From positions 30,124 to 94,123 of the forward strand of contig NZ_NCVK01000010.1 of assembly GCF_002096845.1 (NCBI RefSeq): a DNA stretch of 64,000 nt, read 5' to 3'. The position numbers and the translations under genes are program-made. Source of the stretch: Streptococcus mitis. GTDB taxonomy: Bacteria; Bacillota; Bacilli; Lactobacillales; Streptococcaceae. Of this stretch, positions 37,163-48,749 are shown piece after piece. Each line of letters starts with the position of its first letter. The first letter of the stretch is position 1. The notes beneath the pieces were generated by a model. That model saw only the letters and a list, made by a program, of their open reading frames with translations. It was not told the DNA's origin and did not search any database.

Positions 37163-38740
37163 ATGAAATTTCTAAAATACATTAAAACTAATATTTTTAT
37201 CTATTTTTTAATAGGAGTACTTTTGAATAGCGGGATGGCTCTAATAAAGCCATTGTTATTGGATAAGCTATTGAATATTCGTGAAGATCAACTTACAATT
37301 GGTACAATTTCATACTTTGTTTTATATGGCCTGTATCTGCACCTGTTTTTTTATAGCACGATGTTGCTAGCAAATTTTGTCAGTAATAATCTGCAGCGTC
37401 ATCTGCAAATTCGTTTAAAAGATCAGCTTATTAAGAAACTATTTTTGAAAGAAAATGTTGTATATGATGAAAAAGTTTCAATTGTTACACAAGATATGGA
37501 ACTGCTCTATAATCGCTTCTTTTTACCCCTGGATATGATAGTTGGAAGAGTTTTTATACTTTGTACAACGATTGTTTTTATTTTGGTGCAAAATTTTTGG
37601 CTTGGTCTTGTTTTTATCGTGTTCTCTTTTCTTCGACCATTGCCTCAATGGGTAATGAATAATTGTTTAATGAAAAGTGGTGCAAATTTTTCGGAAATGC
37701 AAAAAGCTTTTCATCTATCTGTAGGAGATTTTTTTAAGGGAGCAGATACGATATATTTTTATGGCGCTAGTAAAGAAAACTTTGCTAAGATGAGAAAAAA
37801 CAACGAGTGTTACGAGAATGCTCGTTGGAAAAATGAATGGACTAGCAATGTCGTTTATTTTTTCAATGGTCCTTTAGAATTCCTTAGTCAGGTACTACCT
37901 CTTGCACTTGGTCTTTTATTACAAAAGAGCGGTATAGAGTTAACAACAGCTAGTTTGGTCTCTATGTATATAGCTACAATGAATCTTAGCGGACCTATTC
38001 AAAGAATTATGTATAGCATATCTGATATACAGCGATCGCAAACAGTGAAAGAAAAAATATTTTCATTATTGGAAGAATCTTGTTTAGAAACATCATATCA
38101 GGCAGTCGAATCTTTAGCTGAGCTAGTTTTGGAGGGCGTTTCAAAACAGGTTGGAGAGCAAGTGCTCTTTTATGATTTGTCACTTAGATTAACTAAGCCG
38201 AGTAAAGTTTTAATAAAGGGAGCTAGTGGTACCGGAAAGTCAACTCTCCTACAGTTGGTAGCAGGAAAGATAAGTCCGAATAGTGGTAGAATTATTGTAC
38301 GTGATAAATCGGGTCGAGAATTTACTCATTATCAAGGGAATGTCGCTTATATCTCTCAGAATCCATTTTTCAGACATGGGACAATCCGAGAAAATTTAAC
38401 ACTAGGACAGGAGATTTCAGACAAAGAATTACTCTGTTGCCTAGAACAAGTTGGTTTAACGAATGAAATCACCAATATCTTGGATTATCAACTGATAAAT
38501 AATGGAGAAAACATTTCAGGTGGACAACGTTTACGACTTGAATTAGTTCGCTGTCTGCTTCGGAAAAAAGACATTGTGTTGGCAGATGAGGTTACATCAT
38601 CCTTAGACAAGGACAATGCATATCAAGTGCGCCAGTTACTTTTGCAGTTGCCTATCATTTTGATTGAAGTTGCTCATCATATTGATTCAGAAACGGTTTA
38701 TAATCAAGTAATTGATTTGGGAAAATATAGAATAAAATAA
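37163..38740 (+). CDS. ABC exporter with fused membrane and ATPase domains
   Basis: 525 residues. Membrane domain with about six helices (1-300; hydrophobic segments near 12-32, 48-70, 125-160, 240-270) and an ATPase domain (about 320-525): Walker A GASGTGKST (about 356), signature ISGGQRLRLELVR (about 450), Walker B IVLADEVTSSLD. No N-terminal C39 peptidase domain, so it would export an already processed or leaderless substrate. It lies downstream of the Rgg-linked peptide gene and is the likely peptide exporter or immunity pump. The ribosome binding site is poor. Confidence 0.85.
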   Translation: MKFLKYIKTNIFIYFLIGVLLNSGMALIKPLLLDKLLNIREDQLTIGTISYFVLYGLYLHLFFYSTMLLANFVSNNLQRHLQIRLKDQLIKKLFLKENVVYDEKVSIVTQDMELLYNRFFLPLDMIVGRVFILCTTIVFILVQNFWLGLVFIVFSFLRPLPQWVMNNCLMKSGANFSEMQKAFHLSVGDFFKGADTIYFYGASKENFAKMRKNNECYENARWKNEWTSNVVYFFNGPLEFLSQVLPLALGLLLQKSGIELTTASLVSMYIATMNLSGPIQRIMYSISDIQRSQTVKEKIFSLLEESCLETSYQAVESLAELVLEGVSKQVGEQVLFYDLSLRLTKPSKVLIKGASGTGKSTLLQLVAGKISPNSGRIIVRDKSGREFTHYQGNVAYISQNPFFRHGTIRENLTLGQEISDKELLCCLEQVGLTNEITNILDYQLINNGENISGGQRLRLELVRCLLRKKDIVLADEVTSSLDKDNAYQVRQLLLQLPIILIEVAHHIDSETVYNQVIDLGKYRIK

Positions 38741-38951
38741 ATAGACTTGTTCGGCATCTTACAAGCTATAATATATATGCTATATTATGGATTGTTTTAG
38801 CTGATTTAAAGATGTGAGAACTAAAAACTATGGCTAAGTTGGAATGTTAAAAATTCAATTTCTGACCACCTAATCTTGTGTCAAATAGTTATCAAACAAA
38901 GTCTACTATACCATTTATCAGTTAAATATTTTTATGTTATAGGAGCGCTAT

Positions 38952-40130
38952 ATGTCTAATTCATTTATCAAGTTGTTAGTCTCTCAATTGTTTGCAAATT
39001 TAGCAGATATTTTCTTTAGAGTAACAATCATTGCGAACATATACATTATTTCAAAATCAGTAATTGCCACATCACTAGTTCCTATTTTAATAGGAATATC
39101 CTCTTTTGTTGCAAGTCTTTTAGTTCCTTTAGTTACTAAAAGGTTAGCGCTAAATAGGGTTTTATCTTTATCTCAATTTGGAAAGACTATATTATTAACG
39201 ATACTGGTAGGAATGTTTACCGTAATGCAATCAGTAGCGCCTTTGGTGATCTATCTATTTGTTGTTGTAATTTCCATATTAGATGGTTTTGCAGCACCCG
39301 TTTCCTATGCTATTGTGCCGCGCTATGCGACCGATTTGGGTAAGGCTAACTCAGCCTTATCAATGAGTGGTGAAGCTGTTCAGTTAGTGGGTTGGGGATT
39401 AGGTGGACTCTTGTTTGCAACAATTGGTCTCTTACCTACCACGTTTATCATTTTAATCTTGTATATCATTTCTAGCTTTCTGATGTTATTGCTTCCTAAG
39501 GCTGAAGTGGAGGTGTTAGATTCAGAAACTAATCTTGAAATTTTACTCAAAGGTTGGAAGTTAGTTGCTAGAGATCCTAGATTAAGACTTTTTGTATCAG
39601 CAAATTTATTGGAAATTTTCTCAAATACGATTTGGGTTTCTTCTATCATACTTGTCTTTGTAACTGAGCTATTAAATGAAACGGAAAGTTACTGGGGATA
39701 TTCTAATACAGCATACTCTATCGGGATTATAATTAGTGGCTTCATTGCTTTTAGGCTATCTGAAAAGTTTCTTGCTGCTAAATGGGAAAGTATTCTTTTT
39801 TCTCTTGTAGGCATGGTAATAGTGACACTGACTATTCTATATTTTCCAAACGCACAGATGTTTTTAGTATTTTCAGCTTTAGTTGGTATGTTATCGCAAC
39901 TAAAAGAAGTTCCTGAAAGTGTATTTCTTCAGGAAACAGTAGAGGAAAATTATTTGGTTAATGTCTATTCCGTTCTTGAAGTGATTTCGACATTAGCATT
40001 TTCAGTATTTGTTTTGCTAATGAGCTATATTACTGAGAGTTTTGGTATTAGCATCAGTTTTTGGCTATCAGCCATTTGTCTGATGATAGAAGCTATTTTA
40101 ATTTATATCAGACGAGACTATTTTAAATGA
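38952..40130 (+). CDS. Major facilitator superfamily transporter
   Basis: 392 residues with about twelve hydrophobic helices, of the MFS_3/enterobactin-exporter-like class common in streptococcal peptide clusters. Preceded by AGGAG. The 211-base gap from the ABC gene contains no gene that I can see, only AT-rich sequence with the palindromic TATAATATATATGCTATATTATG region, which could hold a separate promoter. Probably a second efflux or immunity component of the Rgg-controlled block; the substrate is unknown. Confidence 0.83.
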   Translation: MSNSFIKLLVSQLFANLADIFFRVTIIANIYIISKSVIATSLVPILIGISSFVASLLVPLVTKRLALNRVLSLSQFGKTILLTILVGMFTVMQSVAPLVIYLFVVVISILDGFAAPVSYAIVPRYATDLGKANSALSMSGEAVQLVGWGLGGLLFATIGLLPTTFIILILYIISSFLMLLLPKAEVEVLDSETNLEILLKGWKLVARDPRLRLFVSANLLEIFSNTIWVSSIILVFVTELLNETESYWGYSNTAYSIGIIISGFIAFRLSEKFLAAKWESILFSLVGMVIVTLTILYFPNAQMFLVFSALVGMLSQLKEVPESVFLQETVEENYLVNVYSVLEVISTLAFSVFVLLMSYITESFGISISFWLSAICLMIEAILIYIRRDYFK

Positions 40131-40137
40131 GAGACCG

Positions 40138-40254
40138 GGTAAAAAGTCTTTAAAAATCAGAAAAGCGCATAGTATCAGGTGTTGAAAAACCTGATATTGT
40201 GCGTTTTATTATGGGGATATTTACTTCATTTTCTACTGAAATGGAGTTTTTACC
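40138..40254 (+). repeat. RUP-like miniature repeat, copy B
   Basis: Starts GGTAAAAAGTCTTTAAAAA, has the palindrome GCGCATAGTATCAGG/CCTGATATTGTGCG, and ends GTTTTTACC, so the ends are inverted repeats (GGTAAAAA). It matches copy A (35620-35735) along its length. Lies between the MFS gene and the dlt promoter and may also act as a terminator. Confidence 0.6.
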
Positions 40255-40297
40255 TAGACTTATCTATTTAAAATATTCATAGAAAAACCGCATAATC

Positions 40298-40314
40298 TTT
40301 AAAATTAGCTTAAA
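40298..40314 (+). promoter_or_regulatory. Candidate CiaR-binding repeat before dlt
   Basis: TTTAAA-ATTAG-CTTAAA, which read on the other strand matches TTTAAG-N5-TTTAAG, the CiaR direct repeat, with one mismatch. The dlt operon is reported to be CiaRH-controlled in pneumococcus. Confidence 0.5.
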
Positions 40315-40339
40315 TGCAGTGAAAATGTACGGTAAACAA

Positions 40340-40369
40340 TTGAAAAATTACCCTATAAAATGGTACAAT
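40340..40369 (+). promoter_or_regulatory. dlt operon promoter
   Basis: TTGAAA at 40340-40345, 18 bases, TACAAT at 40364-40369; about 70 bases upstream of dltX. Confidence 0.6.
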
Positions 40370-40440
40370 GGTAGAAAAATAAGCTAGTAAGAATCACTCT
40401 TATTTTAGCGAAAAATTACAGAAATGAATGGTTTTTCTTG

Positions 40441-40572
40441 ATGAAACAGAGAAAAGAATTGTACCTCTTTCTTGGTCGGACAGCCTTGTATTTTCTTATC
40501 TTTCTAGGGCTGCTTTACTTCTTTAGCTATCTTGGTCAGGGTCAAGGAAGCTTTATCTATAATGAATTTTAA
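40441..40572 (+). CDS. dltX: D-alanylation accessory peptide DltX
   Basis: 43-residue membrane peptide, easily missed for its size. Basic start MKQRKELY, one transmembrane helix (about 9-30, FLGRTALYFLIFLGLLYFF), and the C-terminal FIYNEF motif conserved in DltX, which is thought to accept the D-alanyl group and pass it across the membrane with DltB and DltD. First gene of the dlt operon, 20 bases before dltA. Confidence 0.9.
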   Translation: MKQRKELYLFLGRTALYFLIFLGLLYFFSYLGQGQGSFIYNEF

Positions 40573-40592
40573 CTTGAAGGAGAATTCCTATT

Positions 40593-42143
40593 GTGTCAAA
40601 TAAACCAATAGTAGATATGATTGAAACCATTGAGCATTTTGCTCAGACACAGCCTAGCTATCCTGTTTACAATGTTTTGGGGCAGGAACACACTTATGGA
40701 GATTTAAAGGCTGATTCGGATAGTTTGGCTACAGCCATTGATCAACTAGGCTTGCCTGAGAAGTCTCCTGTGGTCGTTTTTGGTGGCCAAGAATATGAAA
40801 TGTTGGCAACTTTTGTAGCCTTGACTAAGTCAGGTCACGCCTACATTCCAATTGATAGCCATTCGGCCTTGGAGCGAGTTTCAGCTATTTTAGAAGTAGC
40901 AGAGCCAAGTTTGATTATTGCCATTTCAGAATTTCCATTGGAGCAGGTTTCTACACCGATGATGACTCTGGATCAGGTTCAAGAAGCCTTTGCTCAAGGG
41001 AATAACTATGAAATCACGCATCCAGTCAAGGGAGATGATAATTACTACATTATCTTTACTTCTGGTACTACTGGTAAGCCAAAGGGAGTGCAGATTTCCC
41101 ATGATAATCTCCTCAGCTTTACTAACTGGATGATTACGGATAAGGAATTTGCGACGCCAAGTCGTCCGCAAATGCTGGCTCAACCGCCTTATTCTTTTGA
41201 CCTGTCTGTCATGTACTGGGCACCGACCTTGGCACTTGGTGGTACGCTTTTCGCTCTTCCTTCTGCCATTACTCAGGACTTTAAGCAACTCTTTGCGACC
41301 ATCTTTTCATTGCCAATCGCTATCTGGACTTCAACACCATCCTTTGCGGATATGGCCATGTTGTCTGAAGACTTTAACAGTGAGAAAATGCCAGGAATCA
41401 CGCATTTCTACTTTGATGGTGAAGAATTGACGGTCAAAACAGCTCAAAAACTGCGCGAGCGTTTCCCAAATGCCCGTATTATCAATGCCTACGGTCCAAC
41501 AGAAGCGACAGTGGCTCTGTCAGCAGTTGCCGTGACAGATGAGATGTTGGCGACTCTCAAACGCCTACCAATCGGTTATACCAAGACTGATTCTCCAACC
41601 TTTATCATTGACGAGGACGGCAATAAATTGCCAAATGGTCAACAGGGAGAAATCATTGTTTCTGGACCAGCTGTTTCAAAAGGCTATATGAACAATCCTG
41701 AAAAAACAGCAGAAGCCTTCTTTGAGTTTGAAGGTCTGCCAGCCTATCACACAGGCGATGTGGGAACCATGACAGATGAGGGCTTGCTTCTCTACGGTGG
41801 ACGCATGGACTTCCAGATTAAGTTCAACGGTTACCGCATTGAGTTAGAAGATGTCTCTCAAAATCTCAATAAGTCTCGCTTTATCGAGTCTGCTGTAGCT
41901 GTGCCACGTTATAATAAAGACCACAAGGTGCAAAATCTATTGGCTTATGTCATCTTGAAAGACGGTGTTCGTGAGCAGTTTGAGCGAGATATTGATATTA
42001 CCAAGGCTATCAAGGAAGATTTAACAGATATCATGATGTCCTACATGATGCCGTCTAAATTCCTTTATCGAGACAGTTTGCCACTGACTCCAAATGGGAA
42101 GATTGACATCAAAGGATTGATTAACGAGGTGAACAAGAGATGA
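40593..42143 (+). CDS. dltA: D-alanine--carrier protein ligase
   Basis: 516-residue ANL-family enzyme that adenylates D-Ala and loads it on DltC. ATP loop [12 protein letters not shown] (about 153), [19 protein letters not shown] and [15 protein letters not shown], and the catalytic Lys in NGKIDIKGL near the C-terminus. Start is the GTG 40593 after AAGGAG; TTG two bases earlier is out of frame. The stop overlaps dltB by four bases. Confidence 0.96.
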   Translation: MSNKPIVDMIETIEHFAQTQPSYPVYNVLGQEHTYGDLKADSDSLATAIDQLGLPEKSPVVVFGGQEYEMLATFVALTKSGHAYIPIDSHSALERVSAILEVAEPSLIIAISEFPLEQVSTPMMTLDQVQEAFAQGNNYEITHPVKGDDNYYIIFTSGTTGKPKGVQISHDNLLSFTNWMITDKEFATPSRPQMLAQPPYSFDLSVMYWAPTLALGGTLFALPSAITQDFKQLFATIFSLPIAIWTSTPSFADMAMLSEDFNSEKMPGITHFYFDGEELTVKTAQKLRERFPNARIINAYGPTEATVALSAVAVTDEMLATLKRLPIGYTKTDSPTFIIDEDGNKLPNGQQGEIIVSGPAVSKGYMNNPEKTAEAFFEFEGLPAYHTGDVGTMTDEGLLLYGGRMDFQIKFNGYRIELEDVSQNLNKSRFIESAVAVPRYNKDHKVQNLLAYVILKDGVREQFERDIDITKAIKEDLTDIMMSYMMPSKFLYRDSLPLTPNGKIDIKGLINEVNKR

Positions 42144-43384
42144 TGGAGTTCTTTCAACAGCTTCCTCATTTAGAGCCATATGGCAATCCTCAGTATTTTG
42201 TCTATGTGATTGCTGCAACCTTGCCCATCTTTATCGGTCTCTTTTTCAAGAAACGCTTTGACTGGTATGAAGTGTTGGTTAGTCTCTTCTTCATCGTCAC
42301 TATGTTGGTAGGTGGGAAGACTAACCAATTGACTGCCTTGGGTATTTATCTGTGCTGGGAAATATTGCTCGTACTCTTCTACAAGCATTATCGAAAAAGT
42401 AAGGATGGCCAGTGGGTCTTCTACTTAGTTAGTTTTCTGTCCCTCCTTCCGATTATCTTTGTCAAGGTGCAGCCGGCTATCAATGGAACGCAGTCTTTTC
42501 TTGGATTTTTGGGAATTTCTTACCTGACCTTTCGTTCGGTTGGGATTATCATCGAGCTGAGAGATGGAGTGATTAAGGATTTTACCCTCTGGGAATTCCT
42601 CCGTTTCCTTCTCTTCATGCCAACTTTTTCAAGTGGTCCAATTGATCGCTTTAAACGTTTCAATGAAAATTATCAGACTATTCCTGAGCGAGATGAGTTG
42701 ATGGATATGCTGGATGAATCTGTTCGCTATATCATGTGGGGCTTTTTGTATAAGTTTATCCTAGCTCATGTTTTAGGAGAGACCTTACTCCCTCCTTTGA
42801 AGGATCTAGCCCTGCAGTCAGGTGGCTTCTTTAACCTCTATGCTTTAGCGGTTATGTATACCTTTGGTCTGGAGCTCTTCTTTGACTTTGCAGGTTACTC
42901 TATGTTTGCATTAGCCATCTCAAATTTAATAGGAATCCGTAGTCCCATCAACTTTAACAAACCCTTTTTATCAAGGGATTTAAAGGAATTTTGGAATCGT
43001 TGGCACATGAGTCTTTCTTTCTGGTTCCGTGATTTTGTCTTTATGCGAATGGTCATGGTATTGACCAGAAAGAAGGTCTTTAAAAATCGTAATGTAACCC
43101 CAAGTGTGGCCTACATTGTAAATATGCTGATTATGGGATTTTGGCATGGAGTGACCTGGTACTACATCGCCTATGGACTCTTTCATGGGATTGGAATGGT
43201 CATCAATGACGCTTGGGTTCGTAAGAAAAAAACACTCAATAAGGAACGGAAAAAAGCAGGGAAGCCTGCTCTACCTGAGAATCGCTGGATTCAGTTGCTT
43301 GGCATGGTTATCACCTTCCATGTCGTCATGCTGTCATTCTTAATCTTTTCTGGATTTTTGAATGATTTATGGTTTAAAAAATAA
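42140..43384 (+). CDS. dltB: Teichoic acid D-alanyltransferase DltB
   Basis: 414-residue MBOAT-family membrane protein with about eleven helices; catalytic His in [11 protein letters not shown] (about 335) and the conserved [12 protein letters not shown] and [14 protein letters not shown] segments. It moves D-Ala from DltC toward lipoteichoic acid on the outer surface. Coupled to dltA by ATGA. Confidence 0.96.
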   Translation: MMEFFQQLPHLEPYGNPQYFVYVIAATLPIFIGLFFKKRFDWYEVLVSLFFIVTMLVGGKTNQLTALGIYLCWEILLVLFYKHYRKSKDGQWVFYLVSFLSLLPIIFVKVQPAINGTQSFLGFLGISYLTFRSVGIIIELRDGVIKDFTLWEFLRFLLFMPTFSSGPIDRFKRFNENYQTIPERDELMDMLDESVRYIMWGFLYKFILAHVLGETLLPPLKDLALQSGGFFNLYALAVMYTFGLELFFDFAGYSMFALAISNLIGIRSPINFNKPFLSRDLKEFWNRWHMSLSFWFRDFVFMRMVMVLTRKKVFKNRNVTPSVAYIVNMLIMGFWHGVTWYYIAYGLFHGIGMVINDAWVRKKKTLNKERKKAGKPALPENRWIQLLGMVITFHVVMLSFLIFSGFLNDLWFKK

Positions 43385-43394
43385 AAGGAAATAA

Positions 43395-44898
<1,504 letters not shown>

Positions 44899-44907
44899 AT
44901 AATATAG

Positions 44908-44958
44908 AAGAGTTCAAGAATGAAGCCTATTTTCACGTTTTTTCTTGACTCTTTTTTT
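44908..44958 (+). terminator. dlt operon terminator
   Basis: AAGAGTTCAAGAA paired with TTTCTTGACTCTT around a 20-base loop, then a T run. Confidence 0.82.
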
Positions 44959-44971
44959 GCTTGTGATATAA

Positions 44972-44983
44972 TTAACTGGTAAA
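44972..44983 (+). promoter_or_regulatory. AdcR zinc operator of the adc operon
   Basis: TTAACTGGTAAA matches the AdcR site TTAACYRGTTAA at 11 of 12 bases. It overlaps the promoter end (TATAAT at 44967-44972), giving zinc-dependent autorepression. Confidence 0.7.
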
Positions 44984-45047
44984 TAAAATGTCAAAGAATA
45001 GTATTTTTCTCTTAAAAAAGAGAAGTTCAAAAGGAAAGGAGTCAGAT

Positions 45048-45488
45048 ATGAGACAGCTAGCGAAGGATATTGATGCTTTTTTGAATGAGGTGATTTTGCA
45101 GGCGGAAAATCAGCATGAAATCCTAATAGGTCATTGCACTAGCGAGGTGGCCCTGACCAATACCCAGGAGCATATTCTCATGCTTTTATCAGAGGAATCT
45201 TTAACAAATTCAGAATTGGCGCGTCGCCTCAATGTCAGTCAGGCAGCAGTTACCAAGGCCATTAAGTCTTTGGTCAAGGAAGGGATGTTGGAAACGTCTA
45301 AAGATCCTAAGGATGCGCGTGTAATTTTTTATCAGTTGACTGATTTGGCTCGTCCAATCGCTGAGGAGCACCATCATCACCATGAGCATACACTTTTAAC
45401 CTATGAACAAGTGGCGACTCAGTTTACTCCAAATGAACAAAAAGTGATTCAGCGGTTTTTGACTGCTTTAGTAGGAGAAATCAAATAA
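45048..45488 (+). CDS. adcR: Zinc-responsive repressor AdcR
   Basis: 146-residue MarR-family regulator that represses zinc uptake genes when zinc is bound. Winged HTH around [21 protein letters not shown]; zinc ligands include the cysteine at about 30 (IGHCTSE), E24, and the histidine cluster [11 protein letters not shown] (about 106-116). The start at 45048 follows AAAGGAG and gives the known 146-residue form; an in-frame ATG at 44988 lies in the leader. First gene of adcRCBA, abutting adcC. Confidence 0.95.
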   Translation: MRQLAKDIDAFLNEVILQAENQHEILIGHCTSEVALTNTQEHILMLLSEESLTNSELARRLNVSQAAVTKAIKSLVKEGMLETSKDPKDARVIFYQLTDLARPIAEEHHHHHEHTLLTYEQVATQFTPNEQKVIQRFLTALVGEIK

Positions 45489-46192
45489 TGAGATACATTA
45501 CGGTAGAGGATTTATCCTTCTATTATGATAAGGAGCCCGTTCTTGAACATATCAATTATAGTGTTGATAGTGGGGAATTTGTTACCTTGACAGGGGAAAA
45601 TGGAGCGGCTAAGACGACACTGATTAAGGCCAGTCTTGGAATTCTCCAACCACGCATTGGTAAGGTAACCATTTCAAAGACAAATATGCAGGGTAAGAAA
45701 TTGAGAATAGCCTACCTCCCTCAACAGATTGCCAGTTTTAATGCAGGTTTTCCAAGTACGGTTTATGAATTTGTCAAGTCGGGTCGCTATCCGCGAAAGG
45801 GTTGGTTCCGTCGCTTGAATGCTCATGATGAGGAGCATATCAAGGCTAGTCTGGACTCAGTTGGTATGTGGGAACACCGAGACAAACGCTTGGGGTCTCT
45901 ATCTGGGGGACAAAAGCAGCGAGCGGTGATTGCGCGTATGTTTGCTTCTGACCCAGATGTGTTTATCCTAGATGAGCCGACAACGGGGATGGATGCAGGA
46001 AGTAAAAATGAATTTTACGAACTCATGCACCACAGCGCCCATCATCATGGCAAGGCTGTTTTGATGATCACCCATGACCCTGAAGAAGTTAAGGATTATG
46101 CGGACCGCAATATTCATCTAGTCCGTAACCAAGACTCGCCATGGCGTTGTTTCAACGTTCATGAGAATGATCAGGAGGTGGGCCATGCTTAG
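45488..46192 (+). CDS. adcC: Zinc ABC transporter ATP-binding protein
   Basis: 234 residues; ATPase of the AdcABC zinc importer. Walker A is the unusual GENGAAKTT (about 37-45), with Ala in place of the last Gly; signature [13 protein letters not shown] and Walker [13 protein letters not shown] are normal. The same odd loop is, as I recall, present in pneumococcal AdcC, so it is not a lesion. Overlaps adcR by one base and adcB by eight. Confidence 0.95.
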   Translation: MRYITVEDLSFYYDKEPVLEHINYSVDSGEFVTLTGENGAAKTTLIKASLGILQPRIGKVTISKTNMQGKKLRIAYLPQQIASFNAGFPSTVYEFVKSGRYPRKGWFRRLNAHDEEHIKASLDSVGMWEHRDKRLGSLSGGQKQRAVIARMFASDPDVFILDEPTTGMDAGSKNEFYELMHHSAHHHGKAVLMITHDPEEVKDYADRNIHLVRNQDSPWRCFNVHENDQEVGHA

Positions 46193-46991
46193 TTTATTAT
46201 CTTACGACTTTATGCAGCGTGCCTTTCTGGCTGTTATTGCCATGAGTCTTTTCTCTCCAGTATTGGGAACCTTCCTTATCTTGCGCCGTCAGAGTTTGAT
46301 GAGTGATACTCTTAGCCACGTCTCGCTTTCAGGTGTAGCCTTTGGTCTGGTCCTAGGGATTTCTCCAACTGTTTCTACTATTGCTATTGTCTTGATTGCG
46401 GCTGTCTTTCTGGAGTATCTCCGTACGGTTTACAAGAGTTTTATGGAAATCGGGACAGCTATCCTCATGTCAACAGGTCTGGCTGTTTCTCTGATTGTCA
46501 TGAGCAAGGGGAAAAGTTCTAGTTCTATGAGTTTGGACCAGTACCTTTTTGGTTCGATTGTGACTATTAGTGAGGAGCAGGTTATTTCCCTTTTTGTCAT
46601 TGCGGCGGTTGTTTTGATTTTGACCTTTCTCTTCCTTCGTCCTATGTATATCCTGACCTTTGATGAGGATACGGCCTTTGTGGATGGCTTGCCCGTTCGT
46701 ACCATGTCTATTCTTTTTAACATGGTGACAGGGGTGGCCATTGCTCTTATGATTCCAGCTGCGGGAGCTCTTCTGGTGTCGACCATTATGGTCTTGCCAG
46801 CTAGTATTGCCCTGCGTCTGGGGAAAAACTTTAAATCGGTTATGCTGCTTGCCAGTGCGATTGGCTTTTTGGGAATGGTAGCAGGACTTTACATTTCCTA
46901 CTATGCAGAAACACCTGCAAGTGCAAGTATTACCATTATTTTTGTAACTGTTTTCTTGCTAATTAGTTTAGTGAGACGTTTTATCAAATAG
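46185..46991 (+). CDS. adcB: Zinc ABC transporter permease
   Basis: 268-residue ABC-3 family permease with about eight helices ([40 protein letters not shown] in parts). Start set at ATG 46185, 9 bases after AGGAGG, giving the usual 268-residue length; an ATG 24 bases earlier lacks a site. Confidence 0.95.
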   Translation: MLSLLSYDFMQRAFLAVIAMSLFSPVLGTFLILRRQSLMSDTLSHVSLSGVAFGLVLGISPTVSTIAIVLIAAVFLEYLRTVYKSFMEIGTAILMSTGLAVSLIVMSKGKSSSSMSLDQYLFGSIVTISEEQVISLFVIAAVVLILTFLFLRPMYILTFDEDTAFVDGLPVRTMSILFNMVTGVAIALMIPAAGALLVSTIMVLPASIALRLGKNFKSVMLLASAIGFLGMVAGLYISYYAETPASASITIIFVTVFLLISLVRRFIK

Positions 46992-47000
46992 GAGACTAAG

Positions 47001-48506
47001 ATGAAAAAAATTAGCTTATTACTAGCCAGTCTATGTGCCTTGTTTTTAGTGGCTTGTTCCAATCAAAAACAGGCAGATGGCAAACTAAATATTGTGACAA
47101 CCTTTTACCCTGTCTATGAATTTACCAAGCAAGTTGCAGGAGATACTGCTAATGTAGAACTCCTCATCGGTGCTGGTACAGAACCCCATGAATATGAACC
47201 GTCTGCCAAGGCAGTTGCCAAAATACAAGATGCAGATACCTTCGTTTATGAAAATGAAAACATGGAAACATGGGTTCCTAAATTGCTAGATACTTTGGAT
47301 AAGAAAAAGGTCAAAACCATCAAGGCAACAGGCGATATGTTGCTTTTGCCAGGTGGTGAGGAAGAAGAGGGAGACCATGACCATGGAGAAGAAGGACATC
47401 ACCATGAGTTTGACCCCCATGTTTGGTTATCACCAGTTCGTGCCATTAAACTTGTAGAGCACATCCGCGACAGCTTGTCAGCAGATTATCCTGATAAAAA
47501 AGAGACCTTTGAGAAGAATGCGGCTGCCTATATCGAAAAATTGCAAGCCTTGGATAAGGCTTATGCAGAAGGCTTATCCAAAGCCAAACAAAAGAGCTTT
47601 GTAACGCAACACGCAGCCTTTAACTACCTTGCTTTGGACTACGGACTCAAACAAGTCGCAATCTCAGGTCTCTCACCAGATGCAGAGCCATCAGCTGCTC
47701 GTTTGGCAGAATTGACAGAGTACGTCAAGAAAAATAAAATCGCCTATATCTACTTTGAAGAAAATGCTTCACAAGCCCTTGCTAATACACTTTCAAAAGA
47801 GGCAGGTGTCAAAACAGATGTTCTCAATCCTTTAGAAAGTCTGACAGAAGAAGATACCAAGGCGGGAGAAAATTATATCTCTATCATGGAGAAAAACCTC
47901 AAAGCTTTGAAACAAACAACAGACCAAGAAGGTCCAGCAATTGAGCCTGAAAAGGCAGAGGATACCAAGACAGTCCAAAATGGTTACTTTGAAGATGCAG
48001 ATGTCAAGGACCGCACCTTGAGTGACTATGCAGGTAACTGGCAATCAGTTTATCCTTTCCTTGAAGATGGCACGTTTGATCAAGTCTTTGACTACAAGGC
48101 TAAGTTGACTGGTAAGATGACCCAGGCTGAGTACAAGGCTTACTATACAAAAGGCTATCAGACAGATGTCAATAAGATCAACATTACTGATAATACTATG
48201 GAATTTGTTCAAGGTGGACAAAGCAAGAAATATACTTACAAGTATGTTGGTAAGAAAATCTTGACCTATAAGAAAGGCAATCGTGGTGTGCGCTTCCTCT
48301 TTGAAGCGACAGATGCGGATGTTGGACAGTTCAAGTATGTTCAGTTTAGCGACCACAATATCGCCCCAGTTAAGGCAGAACATTTCCATATCTTCTTTGG
48401 AGGCACAAGCCAAGAAGCCCTCTTTGAAGAAATGGATAACTGGCCAACCTACTATCCAGATAACCTATCTGGCCAAGAAATCGCCCAAGAAATGTTGGCG
48501 CATTGA
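47001..48506 (+). CDS. adcA: Zinc-binding lipoprotein AdcA with ZinT domain
   Basis: 501 residues. Lipobox LVAC at about 16-19; ZnuA-like domain (about 30-310) with the His-rich loop EGDHDHGEEGHHHE and ligand histidines (EPHEYEPS, DPHVWLSP, TQHAAFNYL), fused to a C-terminal ZinT domain (about 325-501) with EHFHIFFGG. Captures extracellular zinc for AdcCB. Last gene of the operon; zinc-repressed through AdcR. Confidence 0.96.
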   Translation: MKKISLLLASLCALFLVACSNQKQADGKLNIVTTFYPVYEFTKQVAGDTANVELLIGAGTEPHEYEPSAKAVAKIQDADTFVYENENMETWVPKLLDTLDKKKVKTIKATGDMLLLPGGEEEEGDHDHGEEGHHHEFDPHVWLSPVRAIKLVEHIRDSLSADYPDKKETFEKNAAAYIEKLQALDKAYAEGLSKAKQKSFVTQHAAFNYLALDYGLKQVAISGLSPDAEPSAARLAELTEYVKKNKIAYIYFEENASQALANTLSKEAGVKTDVLNPLESLTEEDTKAGENYISIMEKNLKALKQTTDQEGPAIEPEKAEDTKTVQNGYFEDADVKDRTLSDYAGNWQSVYPFLEDGTFDQVFDYKAKLTGKMTQAEYKAYYTKGYQTDVNKINITDNTMEFVQGGQSKKYTYKYVGKKILTYKKGNRGVRFLFEATDADVGQFKYVQFSDHNIAPVKAEHFHIFFGGTSQEALFEEMDNWPTYYPDNLSGQEIAQEMLAH

Positions 48507-48511
48507 TGAGA

Positions 48512-48544
48512 AACCGACTAGTTCATAAGAGCTAGTCGGTTTTT
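48512..48544 (+). terminator. adc operon terminator
   Basis: AACCGACTAG/CTAGTCGGTT perfect stem and TTTT tail, directly after the adcA stop. Confidence 0.88.
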
Positions 48545-48605
48545 GGGTACTAGATGGCTAACTTCATTATAGACCTTTTAGAACTTTAAAAAATAAATAA
48601 AACTC

Positions 48606-48634
48606 TTGAAATATCTGGACCTGTATGTTAGAAT
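48606..48634 (+). promoter_or_regulatory. Antitoxin RNA promoter, module 1
   Basis: TTGAAA, 17 bases, TAGAAT on the plus strand, firing toward the shared terminator. Confidence 0.75.
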
Positions 48635-48640
48635 AAAATC

Positions 48641-48703
48641 GATAGGCAAGGTTCATTAGAACACCAAAGCCCCTAACTAGTGCCATAGTTAAGGGCTTTT
48701 TTG
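48641..48703 (+). ncRNA. Fst-type antitoxin RNA, module 1
   Basis: Predicted RNA of about 62 nt from the promoter just upstream to the hairpin AAGCCCCTAACTA/TAGTTAAGGGCTT (48667-48702). It contains AAGGTTCATTAG (48648-48659), complementary to the toxin mRNA around its start codon except for one G-U pair, and overlaps the toxin mRNA at the shared terminator. This is the RNA II role in par/Fst systems. Inferred from sequence alone. Confidence 0.7.
48667..48702. terminator. Shared bidirectional terminator, TA module 1
   Basis: Stem AAGCCC(C)TAACTA with TAGTTAAGGGCTT, T run on the plus strand. Both antitoxin and toxin transcripts can end here, giving an overlapping complementary tail. Confidence 0.78.
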
Positions 48704-48749
48704 ACGTATCTTAGCGATTTAACGGGTGTCGATAGGCTAGTCATTCGGT

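Noticed and set aside
38741..38951. Short frames in the gap between ABC and MFS genes as a second peptide gene
   Set aside because: Only frames under ten codons follow ATG there, none with a ribosome binding site.
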